DNA of 64,000 nt from JAIESQ01 sp964495375 (GTDB lineage: Bacteria > Planctomycetota > Planctomycetia > Pirellulales > JAEUIK01): positions 154,818 to 218,817 of the forward strand of contig CAZBWM010000001.1 in NCBI GenBank assembly GCA_964495375.1, in the 5' to 3' direction. Positions 33,476 through 42,677 of the stretch are shown in pieces (position 1 is the stretch's first letter; the number at the start of each line of letters is the position of its first letter). The translations under genes were made by a program, and so were the position numbers. Below the pieces are notes generated by a model. That model saw nothing but the letters and a program-made list of their open reading frames with translations, was not told the origin of the DNA and made no database searches.

Positions 33476-36277
33476 TCATCGACTGGGCATCGCACGGGCC
33501 ACGCCGGGACGTGTTGTGGGCAAAGGAGCAGGTGCGCCGGGAGAACCTGGCGGCGCGGCGTCGCGCGGGCTGCGCAATCGCTCGATTACGAAGTCGTCGA
33601 TCCAGACTTCGCCCATGCCGGTCAGCGCGATGGTGACGCGCACGTTGCCGGCCTGGGGAGCGACGCGATAGAGAATCACGCGCTGCCAGTCGTTGGCCTG
33701 GTGGAGTCGCGCGGCCAGTTCGGATCCGCCCAACGAGTCGAAGACCAAAACGCCGTCGACGCTGCCGGCCGGCTCGATCGGCACGCGCACCCATCCGGTG
33801 ACGCGCACCAGCTCGCCGGCGGCAACATAGGTATCGGGGCTCGTTACCCAAATCGGCGGCGACTCGACGAGCCCCGGCGGCTGCTTGGCATCGGCCGGCC
33901 TGGCTCGCAGCCTTAAGCTGCCGCGCCCGTAGTGAGGCGCTTCGGGCGAGATTTCGGCGTCGGAGCGGACGCCCGGTTCGGTATAGCGCTGGTGGCGCCA
34001 GCCGGTTTGTTCGAGCGATTCGACCGACTCGAATTCTCCGCCGAGCGCATCGGTGCCGACGAACTGCGACTGCGTGAGCCGCCCGGCGAACGTGACTTCA
34101 TACGGCAGCGTGACAAACGAGGTCGCCAGCGGGCTGGAGATCGGCGAAGGGAGATCGGCAATCGCGGCTTCCCAGTGACCCCGTTCGACCATCCGCGCTG
34201 GACGCATCGCTCGTTCGGCTTCGAGGTACGCCCCCGCGTAATTGCGGGCCGCGAGCATGTCGTCGCAGCGTGCTAAGCCGGCTCGCGCCAAGCCGAGCCA
34301 TTCGCCGGCACGCGGAAGCGGGTGACCGAGTGATTGCAGTTGGCGATCGATCTCGACGATCAGTTGCAAGCGCTGCCCGGCGATGGCGCGGGCGAGCCGC
34401 GCCGAGCGTTCGGTGATCGCGGCGAGCCGTCGCGAAAGCTGACCGACGGCCCCGGCATCGGAGGTCAGCAGGATCGTCGACGTCAGTCCAAATTCGTCGA
34501 GCAACAACCGGGTGCCGCCGGCGACTTGCTTGTGGCGCGGTCGGGGCAGATCGGCGGGCGTGACTTCGTAAGCAGCGAACGACTCGCTCGTCGCCGGCAC
34601 GGTGAGGGAGAGATTCGCGCCGGCCGACTGCCCGGCAACGTACTGCCCGCCAGGGCCACTCCACATCGGCAGCACAACGCGCGAGCGATCGCTTTGCAGC
34701 ACAGCGGCCGCGACCTGGGCGTCGCTGGCGACGACCGATTCGAGGTAGCTGGCGCCGGCCGCCCAAGGTTCGACAAGCGAGAGCTCGAGATTGACGATTT
34801 CGAGGGTCATCGCGCGCAGCCGTGCGGCGGGGGCCGTTCCATCGAGCCGAGTGCGGCTGTCGAACACGAGCCCCCGCGCTCCGCCGGCCAAGGCCGTGAA
34901 GACCAGCAAGCGAAGTTGTTCGCTTTGCAGGGCCGGCGCGCTGCGGCCGCGTGAGAGCAAGTTGGCCTGCTGGACCAGCTCGGCGAGTGGCTCGGTCTGC
35001 ACGCCAGCCCAGATGGGGGTGCCCGGTCGGGCCAGCCGCGGACGCTCGCGCAGCCAGCGGGCGTACTCGGGCATTTCGAAGCTGGTGCCGAGCACGCCAC
35101 GCGACAGGGACAGAATGTCGGCATGGCGCGAGTACGCACGCAGCTCGGTGATTGGGCCACAGACGATCGGCCGCAGCAGTTGGCGGTCGGCCTCGCGCAG
35201 GGCTTCGACGCGCGGACGCATCGCGTCGAGCTCGGCCCCCGTCAATCGGTCCCCTAAATCCCAGACGAGCACCCGATCAAACTCGGATCCCAAGAGCGCC
35301 GCGGGGGGGGCGGGCGTGCCATCGGCCGCATCTTGCTGCGGGCTTGCCATTAGCGGCGGCGGCGAGACAAACCACATGCCGGTGCGGCTCGCTTCGATGG
35401 CCAACTCGCGCGACGGTGGTGCCGGCAGCTTGACGGCGTTGAACCCCAAGTCGCGCAAGAACGTCAGCGGTTCGCCCTGGTAAGTGATCACCCGCGGAAA
35501 GAATGGCTTGCCGGCCACCAGCAGCGTGGCGCCGCTCAATCGCACAAAAGGCTCTTGAGGGCGCTGCACGGCGGGCACAAGTTCCGGTGCCGATTCCGCG
35601 GCGGCCCGCTGGCGCGATTGCGAAACGGTTTGCGCCGGGCGCGGGTTTCGACCGACTTCGGTGCGGACCAATCCTTCAACTTCCAACTCGTCGGTCCAGG
35701 TTGTCGTCGATCCGCGACCGCCGGAGACGTTGAGCCAGATTTCGTCGAAGTAGGCCTCGCGAGTGTCGACCTGCGAATTGCCGGCGGCGCGGAGCAGTTG
35801 TGCCCGCTGCTCGACGAGGGCCGGCAGTCGTTCGAGCCAAATTTGTTGCCACTGTCCGGGTCGTTCGTAGAATGCCCCCTGCACGACGACGCTGAGTGCT
35901 TCGCCGGTTCGCGGATCGGTGGAACGCGGCAGGACGATTCGCGCCGCCAAGCTCACCCCCGGCCGATCTCCCTTGACCCACAGGCTGGCCCGCACATCTT
36001 CGATCACCCGCGCCACACTCACCGGATAGGCGAGAAAGACGGGGGCGTCCCCTCCTGCAGACACGCCGATCAGCTCGCTCCACGCGCCGCCGCGCGTGTC
36101 GGCCTGCGACGGTTCCTGTCGCTCGATGCGGAACGCGATCGCGGAGCGCGGCGAGCGCCACTTCAGGCCCGTGGTTTCGAAGCCTTCGCGCAGCACTCCC
36201 TGGGCAACGGCTTGCGCGGCCGCGCTCGTGATCCAGCATGCGATGATGACAATCGCCAGGCGGCGGAAAGCGCGCAT
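33476..36277 (-). CDS. Large secreted multidomain protein, possibly glycan-active
   Basis: 933 residues, not firmly assigned. Signal peptide at 1-25 (FRRLAIVIIACWITSAAAQAVAQG). An N-terminal jelly-roll-like domain (about 25-200) ends in WTDELEVEGLV. A middle region (about 250-560) reads like an alpha/beta barrel of the glycoside hydrolase kind (LVAGKPFFPRVITYQG, FNAVKLPAPP, WAGVQTEPLAE). A helical stretch follows (about 640-720). The C-terminal domain (about 760-910) resembles a carbohydrate-binding jelly roll (VRVTGWVRVPIEPAGS, GEVWIDDFVIERL). The low-complexity tail is Pro/Arg rich. It may bind or cut extracellular polysaccharide; this is inference. A catalytic acid pair could not be identified. 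The start is chosen for the signal peptide; a GTG nine codons upstream is possible. Confidence 0.75.
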   Translation of the reverse strand: MRAFRRLAIVIIACWITSAAAQAVAQGVLREGFETTGLKWRSPRSAIAFRIERQEPSQADTRGGAWSELIGVSAGGDAPVFLAYPVSVARVIEDVRASLWVKGDRPGVSLAARIVLPRSTDPRTGEALSVVVQGAFYERPGQWQQIWLERLPALVEQRAQLLRAAGNSQVDTREAYFDEIWLNVSGGRGSTTTWTDELEVEGLVRTEVGRNPRPAQTVSQSRQRAAAESAPELVPAVQRPQEPFVRLSGATLLVAGKPFFPRVITYQGEPLTFLRDLGFNAVKLPAPPSRELAIEASRTGMWFVSPPPLMASPQQDAADGTPAPPAALLGSEFDRVLVWDLGDRLTGAELDAMRPRVEALREADRQLLRPIVCGPITELRAYSRHADILSLSRGVLGTSFEMPEYARWLRERPRLARPGTPIWAGVQTEPLAELVQQANLLSRGRSAPALQSEQLRLLVFTALAGGARGLVFDSRTRLDGTAPAARLRAMTLEIVNLELSLVEPWAAGASYLESVVASDAQVAAAVLQSDRSRVVLPMWSGPGGQYVAGQSAGANLSLTVPATSESFAAYEVTPADLPRPRHKQVAGGTRLLLDEFGLTSTILLTSDAGAVGQLSRRLAAITERSARLARAIAGQRLQLIVEIDRQLQSLGHPLPRAGEWLGLARAGLARCDDMLAARNYAGAYLEAERAMRPARMVERGHWEAAIADLPSPISSPLATSFVTLPYEVTFAGRLTQSQFVGTDALGGEFESVESLEQTGWRHQRYTEPGVRSDAEISPEAPHYGRGSLRLRARPADAKQPPGLVESPPIWVTSPDTYVAAGELVRVTGWVRVPIEPAGSVDGVLVFDSLGGSELAARLHQANDWQRVILYRVAPQAGNVRVTIALTGMGEVWIDDFVIERLRSPRDAAPPGSPGAPAPLPTTRPGVARAMPSR

Positions 36278-36617
36278 GACCCACAATCGGCAGGAGGGAG
36301 ACACGGGGCCGCGAGGAAGACCGCCGCGAAACAGGAGTTTGCGGTGCTAGCGGACGGGATACTGAACCGCGCGCCGACTCAGGCGCCGAGCTGCGGCCCC
36401 CTCGCAAGCGGTGCTTGTATCGGGATTTGCGGAAACATTCCAGGCGAGATTGTGTCGTTTCTGCATCGTGGGCTCTGGGGCATTGCGGGGGCCTTTCGTA
36501 CACAACTCATTGCGGCATGGCTGTTTGGGACACAAAGGTAGGGCGATTCGCGTTTCGGCATGCCCTCTGCTATCAAGAATCTGGCAGTCAGGTCACCTCG
36601 CACACGAGTAGGCAACA
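36278..36617. other. Divergent intergenic region, no feature seen
   Basis: 340 bases between the secreted-protein gene and the small hypothetical at 36618. I see no palindrome, promoter or credible short gene, although frames are open in several registers. Confidence 0.5.
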
Positions 36618-36899
36618 ATGACCACATCGCGACTTTCTCCGGCTGTTGAAGAACTTCCTCCCGATGTCGTGGCCCTCGTGGCCGCCATCGGCAAGCTGCC
36701 GGCCGAGCATCGCTCGGCCCTCGAACCGTTCCTGAGCCGCGTCACCGATAGCACGGCCCGCCGCCGCCGCATCCTGGCGCTCGTGCAAGACGCCTTGAGC
36801 CAATTGCGGCTCGATATGAAATACCTGGTCTTCGATCTGGAAGCCACGCGTCGCGAGCGCGACGAGTTCCAGCGTCAGCTTCACCAGGCGGAGGAATGA
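36618..36899 (+). CDS. Small helical protein of unknown function
   Basis: 93 residues. The sequence is strongly helical and charged, with a short C-terminal coiled coil (FDLEATRRERDEFQRQLHQAEE). No signal peptide or membrane helix. It resembles small planctomycete-restricted cytoplasmic proteins but I cannot name a family. The Shine-Dalgarno sequence is weak (TAGG). A perfect 14-bp hairpin 100 bases downstream probably ends its transcript. Confidence 0.65.
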   Translation: MTTSRLSPAVEELPPDVVALVAAIGKLPAEHRSALEPFLSRVTDSTARRRRILALVQDALSQLRLDMKYLVFDLEATRRERDEFQRQLHQAEE

Positions 36900-36999
36900 G
36901 CCAGCGGCCGGGCGCGCCGCTGCCGATTGTGCTGGTTAGCGCGATTCGGCAAGTGGACTGCCCGCAGCTTCAATTCATGTCCCTTGTTGTTCCGACCTC

Positions 37000-37033
37000 G
37001 GCCCCGGTTTCAGTGTGCCCTGAAACCGGGGCC
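37000..37033. terminator. Strong 14-bp hairpin, probable terminator
   Basis: GGCCCCGGTTTCAG (37000-37013), loop TGTGCC, CTGAAACCGGGGCC (37020-37033), perfectly paired. It lies about 100 bases after the small helical protein gene and 85 bases before the transporter gene. There is no clean T tract (GCGTCGTTTC follows), so it could also be an mRNA-protecting structure. Confidence 0.7.
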
Positions 37034-37118
37034 GCGTCGTTTCTGGAACGTCACCGACCACGGGTCGTAGATCGCCCAGACCACTAGACGCCGGCACCGC
37101 GTGCCCGATGATGGCGGC

Positions 37119-38030
37119 ATGCTGGAGCAGCCCAATGCGAACCGCGCGTCCTCGACGGTGACATCCGCGCCAAGCGCGGCGCCTACTGCCACGGCGGCTC
37201 GCGTGGCGGTGGTCATCGCGGCGCTGCTCTGGAGCTCAGGCGGATTCTTCGCCAAGGCCGACATCTTCGGCGACTGGCCAGCCGAGTCGCGCGGCGTGCT
37301 GTTGGCGTTCTGGCGCGCGGTATTTGCCGGCGCGGTGCTGTTGCCCTTCGTGCGGCGACTGAGTTGGGACTGGCGCATGGCGCCGATGGCGCTGGCCTTC
37401 ACGGGGATGAACGTCAGCTACATGTCGGCCGTCGGTCTGACGACCGCGGCCAACGCCATTTGGCTGCAGAGCACGGCGCCCTTGTGGGTGCTGTTGATTG
37501 GCGTCTGGTTGGGGCTCGATCGCCCGGCCCCGCGCGACCTGGTGATGCTGGCCACGGCGTTGGCCGGGATCGGGTTGATTCTGGCAAACGAGGTGTTCGG
37601 CGAAACGCTCAGCGGCGTAATTTGCGGGCTGGCCGCGGGCGTGTTCTACGCGCTCGTCGTCGTGTTCATGCGATTGCTGCGCAGCCATGACGGCGCCTGG
37701 CTCGTCGCGCTCAACCATCTGGCGGCGGCCTTGGTGCTCGGACCGTACGTGCTGACCAATTACTCGCTACCGAGTGGCGCGCAGCTCGGCTGGCTGGCCA
37801 CGTTCGGAATTGTGCAAATGGCGCTGCCCTACGTTTTGTTTGCACGCGGGCTGCGCACGATCTCGAGCCAGGAAGCGACCGCCATTGCGCTAATCGAACC
37901 GGTACTATTGCCGATCTGGGTGTGGCTAGCCTGGGGAGAAGAACCGCGGTGGTGGACGTTAACCGGTGGCACAATCATCTTCGTCGGGCTGGCGGTGCGG
38001 TACTGGCCGCGGCGGAATCACCCGACCTAG
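37119..38030 (+). CDS. EamA/DMT family transporter
   Basis: 303 residues from ATG 37119; a GTG six codons upstream also fits. Ten membrane helices in two EamA repeats are visible, starting with VAVVIAALLWSSGGFFAKA and, in the second half, GVICGLAAGVFYALVVVFM. Family marks include the TTAANAIWLQSTAPLWVLL segment and LIEPVLLPIWVWLAWGE near the end. DMT proteins move metabolites or amino acids across the inner membrane; the substrate cannot be inferred. It precedes the SDR gene by 34 bases on the same strand and is probably co-transcribed with it. Confidence 0.93.
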   Translation: MLEQPNANRASSTVTSAPSAAPTATAARVAVVIAALLWSSGGFFAKADIFGDWPAESRGVLLAFWRAVFAGAVLLPFVRRLSWDWRMAPMALAFTGMNVSYMSAVGLTTAANAIWLQSTAPLWVLLIGVWLGLDRPAPRDLVMLATALAGIGLILANEVFGETLSGVICGLAAGVFYALVVVFMRLLRSHDGAWLVALNHLAAALVLGPYVLTNYSLPSGAQLGWLATFGIVQMALPYVLFARGLRTISSQEATAIALIEPVLLPIWVWLAWGEEPRWWTLTGGTIIFVGLAVRYWPRRNHPT

Positions 38031-38064
38031 TGATCGTCGACGCCTCCGGCTAAAATCCGCCACC

Positions 38065-39117
38065 ATGTACGACTTGCCCCGATCTGCCGACGAAACGTCT
38101 CCGGGCGCTGCCGCCGCGCCACCGCTGCCGATGCTGTTGACCGGCGTAACGGGCGTGGCCGGATACAACGCCTTTCGCTTTTTCCAGGATCGCTATCCCG
38201 GGCAAGTGATCGCCATCCGTCAGCAGGACAACTGGCGACTCTCGGGCGAAGGGATCGAACCGTGTGACGCCGAGGATCGCGACGGGCTGCGGCGATTGTT
38301 CGATCGCTTTGGCTTTCAGAGCGTGCTCAACTGCGCCGGCAACTGCGCGCTGAAAAGTTGCGAGCTCGATCCCGCGATGGCCTGGCGAATCAACGTCGCG
38401 GGGGTCGAAAACCTGCTGGACGCCATGAGCGGACATGATTGCCGGCTCGTGCATTTGTCGGTCGATCTGGTCTTCTCCGGCACGCGCGGCGGCGGACACA
38501 CCGAGCCCGACGATACCGATCCGGTGACCGAGTACGGCCGCACGATGGTCGTCAGCGAAGAACGCGTGTTGGCAGCGCGGCCCGATGCCTGCGTGCTGCG
38601 AATCTCACTACCGATGGGGGTGAGCTTCAACGGGCACGCCGGGGCGATCGATTGGATTCAATCGCGGTTCAAACAGAACAAGCCGGCCACGCTCTACGTC
38701 GACGAGGTCCGCACGCCGACGTATACCGATTGCCTGAACGAATTGTTTGCCGCGGTGCTGGCGACCGACCTCGCGGGGCTGTACCACGCCGGTGGACCGC
38801 GGCGGCTGAGCTTGTATCAGATTGCGCAGGTCATCAATCGGGTGGGAGGCTACGACCCCACCAACCTAATTGGTTGCCCGCGAATTGAAGCAGGGCCGAT
38901 CCCGCCACGCGCGGGGGATGTGAGCATGGACTCGAGCAAGCTCGCGCAGGCGCTGGGCTATGAGCCGTTCGATCCCTGGCCGCTCGACGAACGGTTTGTG
39001 CCGACCCATGACCGCTGGCACTTCGAGCGCGATGAAGACTGGACCGGCTCTCGCGAGCTGCTAGCAGAAGTGCTCTATCGCAACCCGGGTCGCGGCGCTC
39101 GAAGTGGGTCAGCTTGA
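38065..39117 (+). CDS. RmlD-like extended SDR with altered catalytic site
   Basis: 350 residues. The NAD(P) glycine motif is LLTGVTGVAGYNAF (about 24-37). Later segments match dTDP-4-dehydrorhamnose reductase and related sugar-nucleotide enzymes (SVLNCAGNCALKSCELDP, LVHLSVDLVFSGTRGG, TEYGRTMVVSEERVL, RTPTYTDCLNELFAAVL). The catalytic YxxxK is YGRTM (Tyr 157, Met 161), so the Lys is missing. It may act on a sugar nucleotide or another substrate with reduced activity, or bind without catalysis. No Shine-Dalgarno sequence is obvious. It follows the DMT transporter gene. No rml cluster is nearby. Confidence 0.85.
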   Translation: MYDLPRSADETSPGAAAAPPLPMLLTGVTGVAGYNAFRFFQDRYPGQVIAIRQQDNWRLSGEGIEPCDAEDRDGLRRLFDRFGFQSVLNCAGNCALKSCELDPAMAWRINVAGVENLLDAMSGHDCRLVHLSVDLVFSGTRGGGHTEPDDTDPVTEYGRTMVVSEERVLAARPDACVLRISLPMGVSFNGHAGAIDWIQSRFKQNKPATLYVDEVRTPTYTDCLNELFAAVLATDLAGLYHAGGPRRLSLYQIAQVINRVGGYDPTNLIGCPRIEAGPIPPRAGDVSMDSSKLAQALGYEPFDPWPLDERFVPTHDRWHFERDEDWTGSRELLAEVLYRNPGRGARSGSA

Positions 39118-39710
39118 AAGGCGTATGCCATGGGCTCCGCGCCTTGGTTTCGACACAAGTCCACGAGTTGGTTGGTGGAGGTCGGCGGTGTGGCAGGGTG
39201 CCTTTGGAAATGGCATGCCTCGGGAACGGCCACGCAGCGGCGTTTGATTTAGCCGCGGAGCGGCGGCGGCGCATAGCCGTGGGCGCCAGCCCACGGAGAT
39301 CTGGCATCGAACCACCAAGCCGCGTAGCGGCGACATCGACGAGGCGAACTTCATCAACTCGCATCCGCGGATAAGAGCGCATGTCGCCGCTGCGCGGCTT
39401 GAAGGATGATTGGCGAACGGTTCCGTGGGTTTCACCCACGGCTAAGCGCCGCGGCCGCTGCGCGGCCAAGAACAAACGATGATTCGCGTCAACCGAGAGC
39501 AAAGGCGGAAACACTTGACCACCAAGTCGCCGCTCCCATCCCGAGTCTGCTCAATTTGGTCTAGCTAGCTAGGATGTGTTGACACCAAGGTGCGGAGTCC
39601 GTGGCACAGGGTGTGTACTCAATGAGCTCAGACTGACCCACCTGCGGTGACGCTGGTGCCTGCTAGCATCGCGCCGGCTCGCGTTTGCGCTTGTTGCGCT
39701 GTGTCTGCTC
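39118..39710. other. 593-base intergenic region with degenerate GCCGTGGG repeats
   Basis: No credible gene. Contains small palindromes such as GCCGTGGGCGCCAGCCCACGG (around 39280-39297) and CCGTGGGTTTCACCCACGG (39424-39443), and a GCCGCGGCCGCTGCGCGGCC stretch near 39450. These are further examples of the dispersed GC-rich hairpins in this genome. Confidence 0.6.
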
Positions 39711-42236
39711 TTGCTGCGCTGTGGCGATTTTGATAGCAACTGCGGCGATCTAGAGGCTCTCGGATTGCCTCTTTCTGTCGAATTACGCGGGCGTGCCGTG
39801 CGGGATGAGCCTTCCATCGCGCTAGTCGAGTTGCTGGCGCGGCTCGGCCTGGCCAACGAACAACAAATACGTGGGGTTGCGCTGCGCGCGCGGCGGCTCG
39901 CGCGCGGGTTGCCCTTGTTCGAATCGGTGTGGCTCGACGCATTGGTTCAGGCGCGGTTCATCTCGCTGTTTCAAGCCAGCGAAATCGCGGCCGGCCGCGG
40001 CGACGAGTTGCGCATCGGACCCGCGGTGCTCGTCGAACGGCTGGCGACTCTCGGCCCTTGGTCGGAGTATCGAGGGCGCGAAAGCGAAACCGGTCGCTCG
40101 TTGCGCGTGCTGACGTATCGTGCGGTGGATTACGTGCCCGAAGGTGCAGAGGACGCGCTGGCGCGCCTTGTCGAACGTTCGCGCGTGTTGGCGGCCAATC
40201 CGTATTGGTCGCCGATCGAGCAAGCCGGCATCTCGGATGGCATCGTTTGGACGCACTGTGCCTGGCGCGACGCCGAGCCACTGAGCGCGCGGCTAGCCAA
40301 TCGTGGTCGATTGCCGAGCGAAGCCGCGATCGACGTCGTGCGTCAATTGGCGCTCGCGCTCGTGCAACTCGAGACCGCCGGCGTCCTCCACGGCGATCTG
40401 ACCGTCCATCGTATGCTGCTGCAGCCCAATGGTCAGCTCAACCTGTACGCGCCCGGCTTGCGCGGTGTGGTGCGGCCGAGTGAGAGTTTCACCACCGCGA
40501 CGCTGCCGGCCGAGTGCTTCGATACGCTCGCGCCGGAGCGCATTCGCACCGGTTGCCCGCCAACGGTTGCCAGTGAGATTTACGCTTGCGGCGCGATCGC
40601 CTGGCATTTGCTGAGCGGCCGGCCCGCCTTCCCCGGCGCGAACAGCCTGGCGAAGCTGCGGGCGATCTGCGCGGGGCATCACGGTTCGTTGGCGCGGCTC
40701 GTCCCCGATTTACCGAGCGAGATCGAGAGCACGATCTTGGCTTGCCTGGCGATCGACCCCGCCCAGCGACCGGCCACGTATCGCCAGTTGGCCGAGCGTT
40801 TGGGCGAGCCTTCGCGGGCCGGGCGTCGTCGGCTCGCCCGCACGATTGCGGCCCAGCGGCGTGCGGGTCGCATGGCGCCGAGCCGTGGCTCGCGCCGCGC
40901 CATGCCCGGGCGACGCCTCGTCGCGGCGGTCGTGCTGTTGGCAATGGTTGCCGCCGGGGGTTGGGGCCTGAATGCGTGGCGCGTTGCGCAACCGAAGCTG
41001 GCGACAAGGGACGAGCAATCTTCGAGCAGTAATACGAGCGAGATAAAGGTAGTTGCCGCGTCTGAGCGGGCAGCCGAGACCGCGCCGTCTGACTCACCGC
41101 AGAGCGATGCAACCGAACGCAGCAAACAGCACATGGACAACCAGGTCGCGGCTGCGAGCTACGTCGCTGCGATGCCAGACAATCGAAAGGCGGAGCCGGT
41201 TGCTTGGGACGAGACGGTCTCTCCGCCGCTCAAGCCCGAGGACGTTTTGCTGTTGCCGGGCGATCGCCCGTTGCGATTGCAGAAGCTCGCGCCGCGCGCG
41301 GGGCAAACCGTCACGGGGCCGCAGGGAGCGCGGCCGCTGGTGATTGTTCCGCCAGACGGGCTGAAGATCGACGCGACCGACGTGCGCTTTGTCGACGTTG
41401 ACTTTCTGCTGGCGGACAACGCGTTCAGCCCCCGCGATCAGGTTGATGGCCCGCGACTGCTGCGTGTGACGTCGTCCGACGCGCGCTTCGAGCGCTGCAG
41501 CTTTGCCGTCTCGAACGGAGAGCGCGGTGACGACGTCGCGGCGGTGCAGTGGGATTCGCCAGCCGGCGGTTCGGCGCCGGGAGAACTGCTGCCCAGCGGC
41601 ACGCTGTTTTTCTCACAGTGCGTGATGTACGGCCTGGGTTGCGCGATTGACGGGCGCCGCGAAGGGGCCCTGCGAATCGAGCTGAGCGATTGCCTGGTGG
41701 TCGACGCTGGCCCAGTCGTGCGGCTCAACCGACTGCGGCGAGCCGACGAACCGCTGAACTTGTCGGTTGCACGCTCGACGTTTCGAGAAGTCGACGCGTT
41801 GGTGGAATACGCTTACCAAGGGGCGCGGCGTGGCGTCGGGCAATTGGCGATCTCAACCAGCGACTGCGTGTTGTCGACTCGCGACGGCGGCGCCTTGCTG
41901 CAGCTCTTAGGGACGATCGACCCGGGACCAATTCTCGAGCGCGTCCGCTGGCAGGGAGACGGCTCGATTGTGCCGGTCGATGCGGCGCTGGCCGAGTGGT
42001 ATTACGACGACGGCCCAAGCGAGCGGATCGACGAACAGGGAGTCTCCGTCCGCGGATTGGCGCGCCAACCAATCGAGTTTGCCGGATTGGCCGCCACGGG
42101 GAGCGAAGCTTCGATACTGGTAACCTCGGCGGGTGCAGAATTGCCGGGATCACAGCCTGGGGTGCCCGGGCCTGGGATCGGCTCGCTCAAATTGCCGTGG
42201 CCCAGGCTGCAATCCCCGATCGCGCGCAAGCCGTAG
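39711..42236 (+). CDS. Pseudokinase with membrane anchor and beta-helix domain
   Basis: 841 residues as drawn from a TTG; a GTG at 39798 (MRDEPSIALVELL) is a likely alternative start. About residues 105-370 follow a Ser/Thr kinase fold, with LAPERIRTGCPPTVASEIYACGAIAWHLLSGRPAFPG at the C-lobe. The catalytic loop is HGDLTVHRML in place of HRDLKPxN, the DFG position reads LYAPG, and no VAxK lysine is clear, so it should lack kinase activity. A membrane helix (LVAAVVLLAMVAAGGWGL) lies at about 401-423. Beyond a linker, about 540-770 looks like a right-handed beta helix (RFVDVDF, RFERCSF, LFFSQCVM, IELSDCLV rungs), outside the membrane. Signalling or surface-recognition function is inferred. Confidence 0.8.
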   Translation: MLRCGDFDSNCGDLEALGLPLSVELRGRAVRDEPSIALVELLARLGLANEQQIRGVALRARRLARGLPLFESVWLDALVQARFISLFQASEIAAGRGDELRIGPAVLVERLATLGPWSEYRGRESETGRSLRVLTYRAVDYVPEGAEDALARLVERSRVLAANPYWSPIEQAGISDGIVWTHCAWRDAEPLSARLANRGRLPSEAAIDVVRQLALALVQLETAGVLHGDLTVHRMLLQPNGQLNLYAPGLRGVVRPSESFTTATLPAECFDTLAPERIRTGCPPTVASEIYACGAIAWHLLSGRPAFPGANSLAKLRAICAGHHGSLARLVPDLPSEIESTILACLAIDPAQRPATYRQLAERLGEPSRAGRRRLARTIAAQRRAGRMAPSRGSRRAMPGRRLVAAVVLLAMVAAGGWGLNAWRVAQPKLATRDEQSSSSNTSEIKVVAASERAAETAPSDSPQSDATERSKQHMDNQVAAASYVAAMPDNRKAEPVAWDETVSPPLKPEDVLLLPGDRPLRLQKLAPRAGQTVTGPQGARPLVIVPPDGLKIDATDVRFVDVDFLLADNAFSPRDQVDGPRLLRVTSSDARFERCSFAVSNGERGDDVAAVQWDSPAGGSAPGELLPSGTLFFSQCVMYGLGCAIDGRREGALRIELSDCLVVDAGPVVRLNRLRRADEPLNLSVARSTFREVDALVEYAYQGARRGVGQLAISTSDCVLSTRDGGALLQLLGTIDPGPILERVRWQGDGSIVPVDAALAEWYYDDGPSERIDEQGVSVRGLARQPIEFAGLAATGSEASILVTSAGAELPGSQPGVPGPGIGSLKLPWPRLQSPIARKP

Positions 42237-42393
42237 CCGAGTTCGGCACCACACGCGAGCGGCTTTCGCAGTCGGACGCTGCGCCGGTTTGACGTGGGCG
42301 AAATCGTGACCTACGTTTCAATTGACCCATCCCTCGGGCCCGTTCGGGCAGACTGAGCTGGCGGCCTTCGGCGCCAGTTCCTTGGAGGGCACC

Positions 42394-42576
42394 ATGTGCG
42401 GCCACCTCTGGCAGTTTTTGCGCGATGAGGAAGCGGCCACCGCTGTGGAATACGCGGTGATGCTCGCCTTGATTATCGGCGCGATCATCACGGCGATCGG
42501 CTCGGTCGGCACACAGACCGGCGGCATGTGGAGCAACATTCAGGAGAGCGTCAACGCCGTGGGCTTCGGCAGTTGA
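42394..42576 (+). CDS. Flp/Fap-type pilin
   Basis: 60 residues from ATG 42394, with GGAGGG five bases upstream. The pattern FLRDEEAATAVEYAVMLALI matches the Flp pilin consensus RDExGATAVEYGLIAALI, including the Glu and Tyr next to the prepilin cleavage region. The hydrophobic helix continues IGAIITAIGSVG. Flp pilins are assembled by Tad secretion machinery, often for tight adherence. No tad/cpa genes are in the window, so the assembly system must be elsewhere. Confidence 0.9.
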   Translation: MCGHLWQFLRDEEAATAVEYAVMLALIIGAIITAIGSVGTQTGGMWSNIQESVNAVGFGS

Positions 42577-42613
42577 GGACGCGACGAGTAGAAGAATCTC
42601 TTCGCCGGCAGGC

Positions 42614-42644
42614 GGTAGCGCGCGGGACAAGTCCCGCGGCTAAC
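42614..42644 (+). repeat. Short palindromic repeat, family A (single)
   Basis: GGTAGCGCGCGGGACAAGTC followed by CCGCGGCTAAC, GGGA/TCCC type. It lies in the 101-base gap between the pilin gene and the Nudix gene, which converge, and may separate their transcripts. Confidence 0.85.
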
Positions 42645-42677
42645 TTCTTTCTGTCGTGTCGTGCAATCCCGAGCGCC

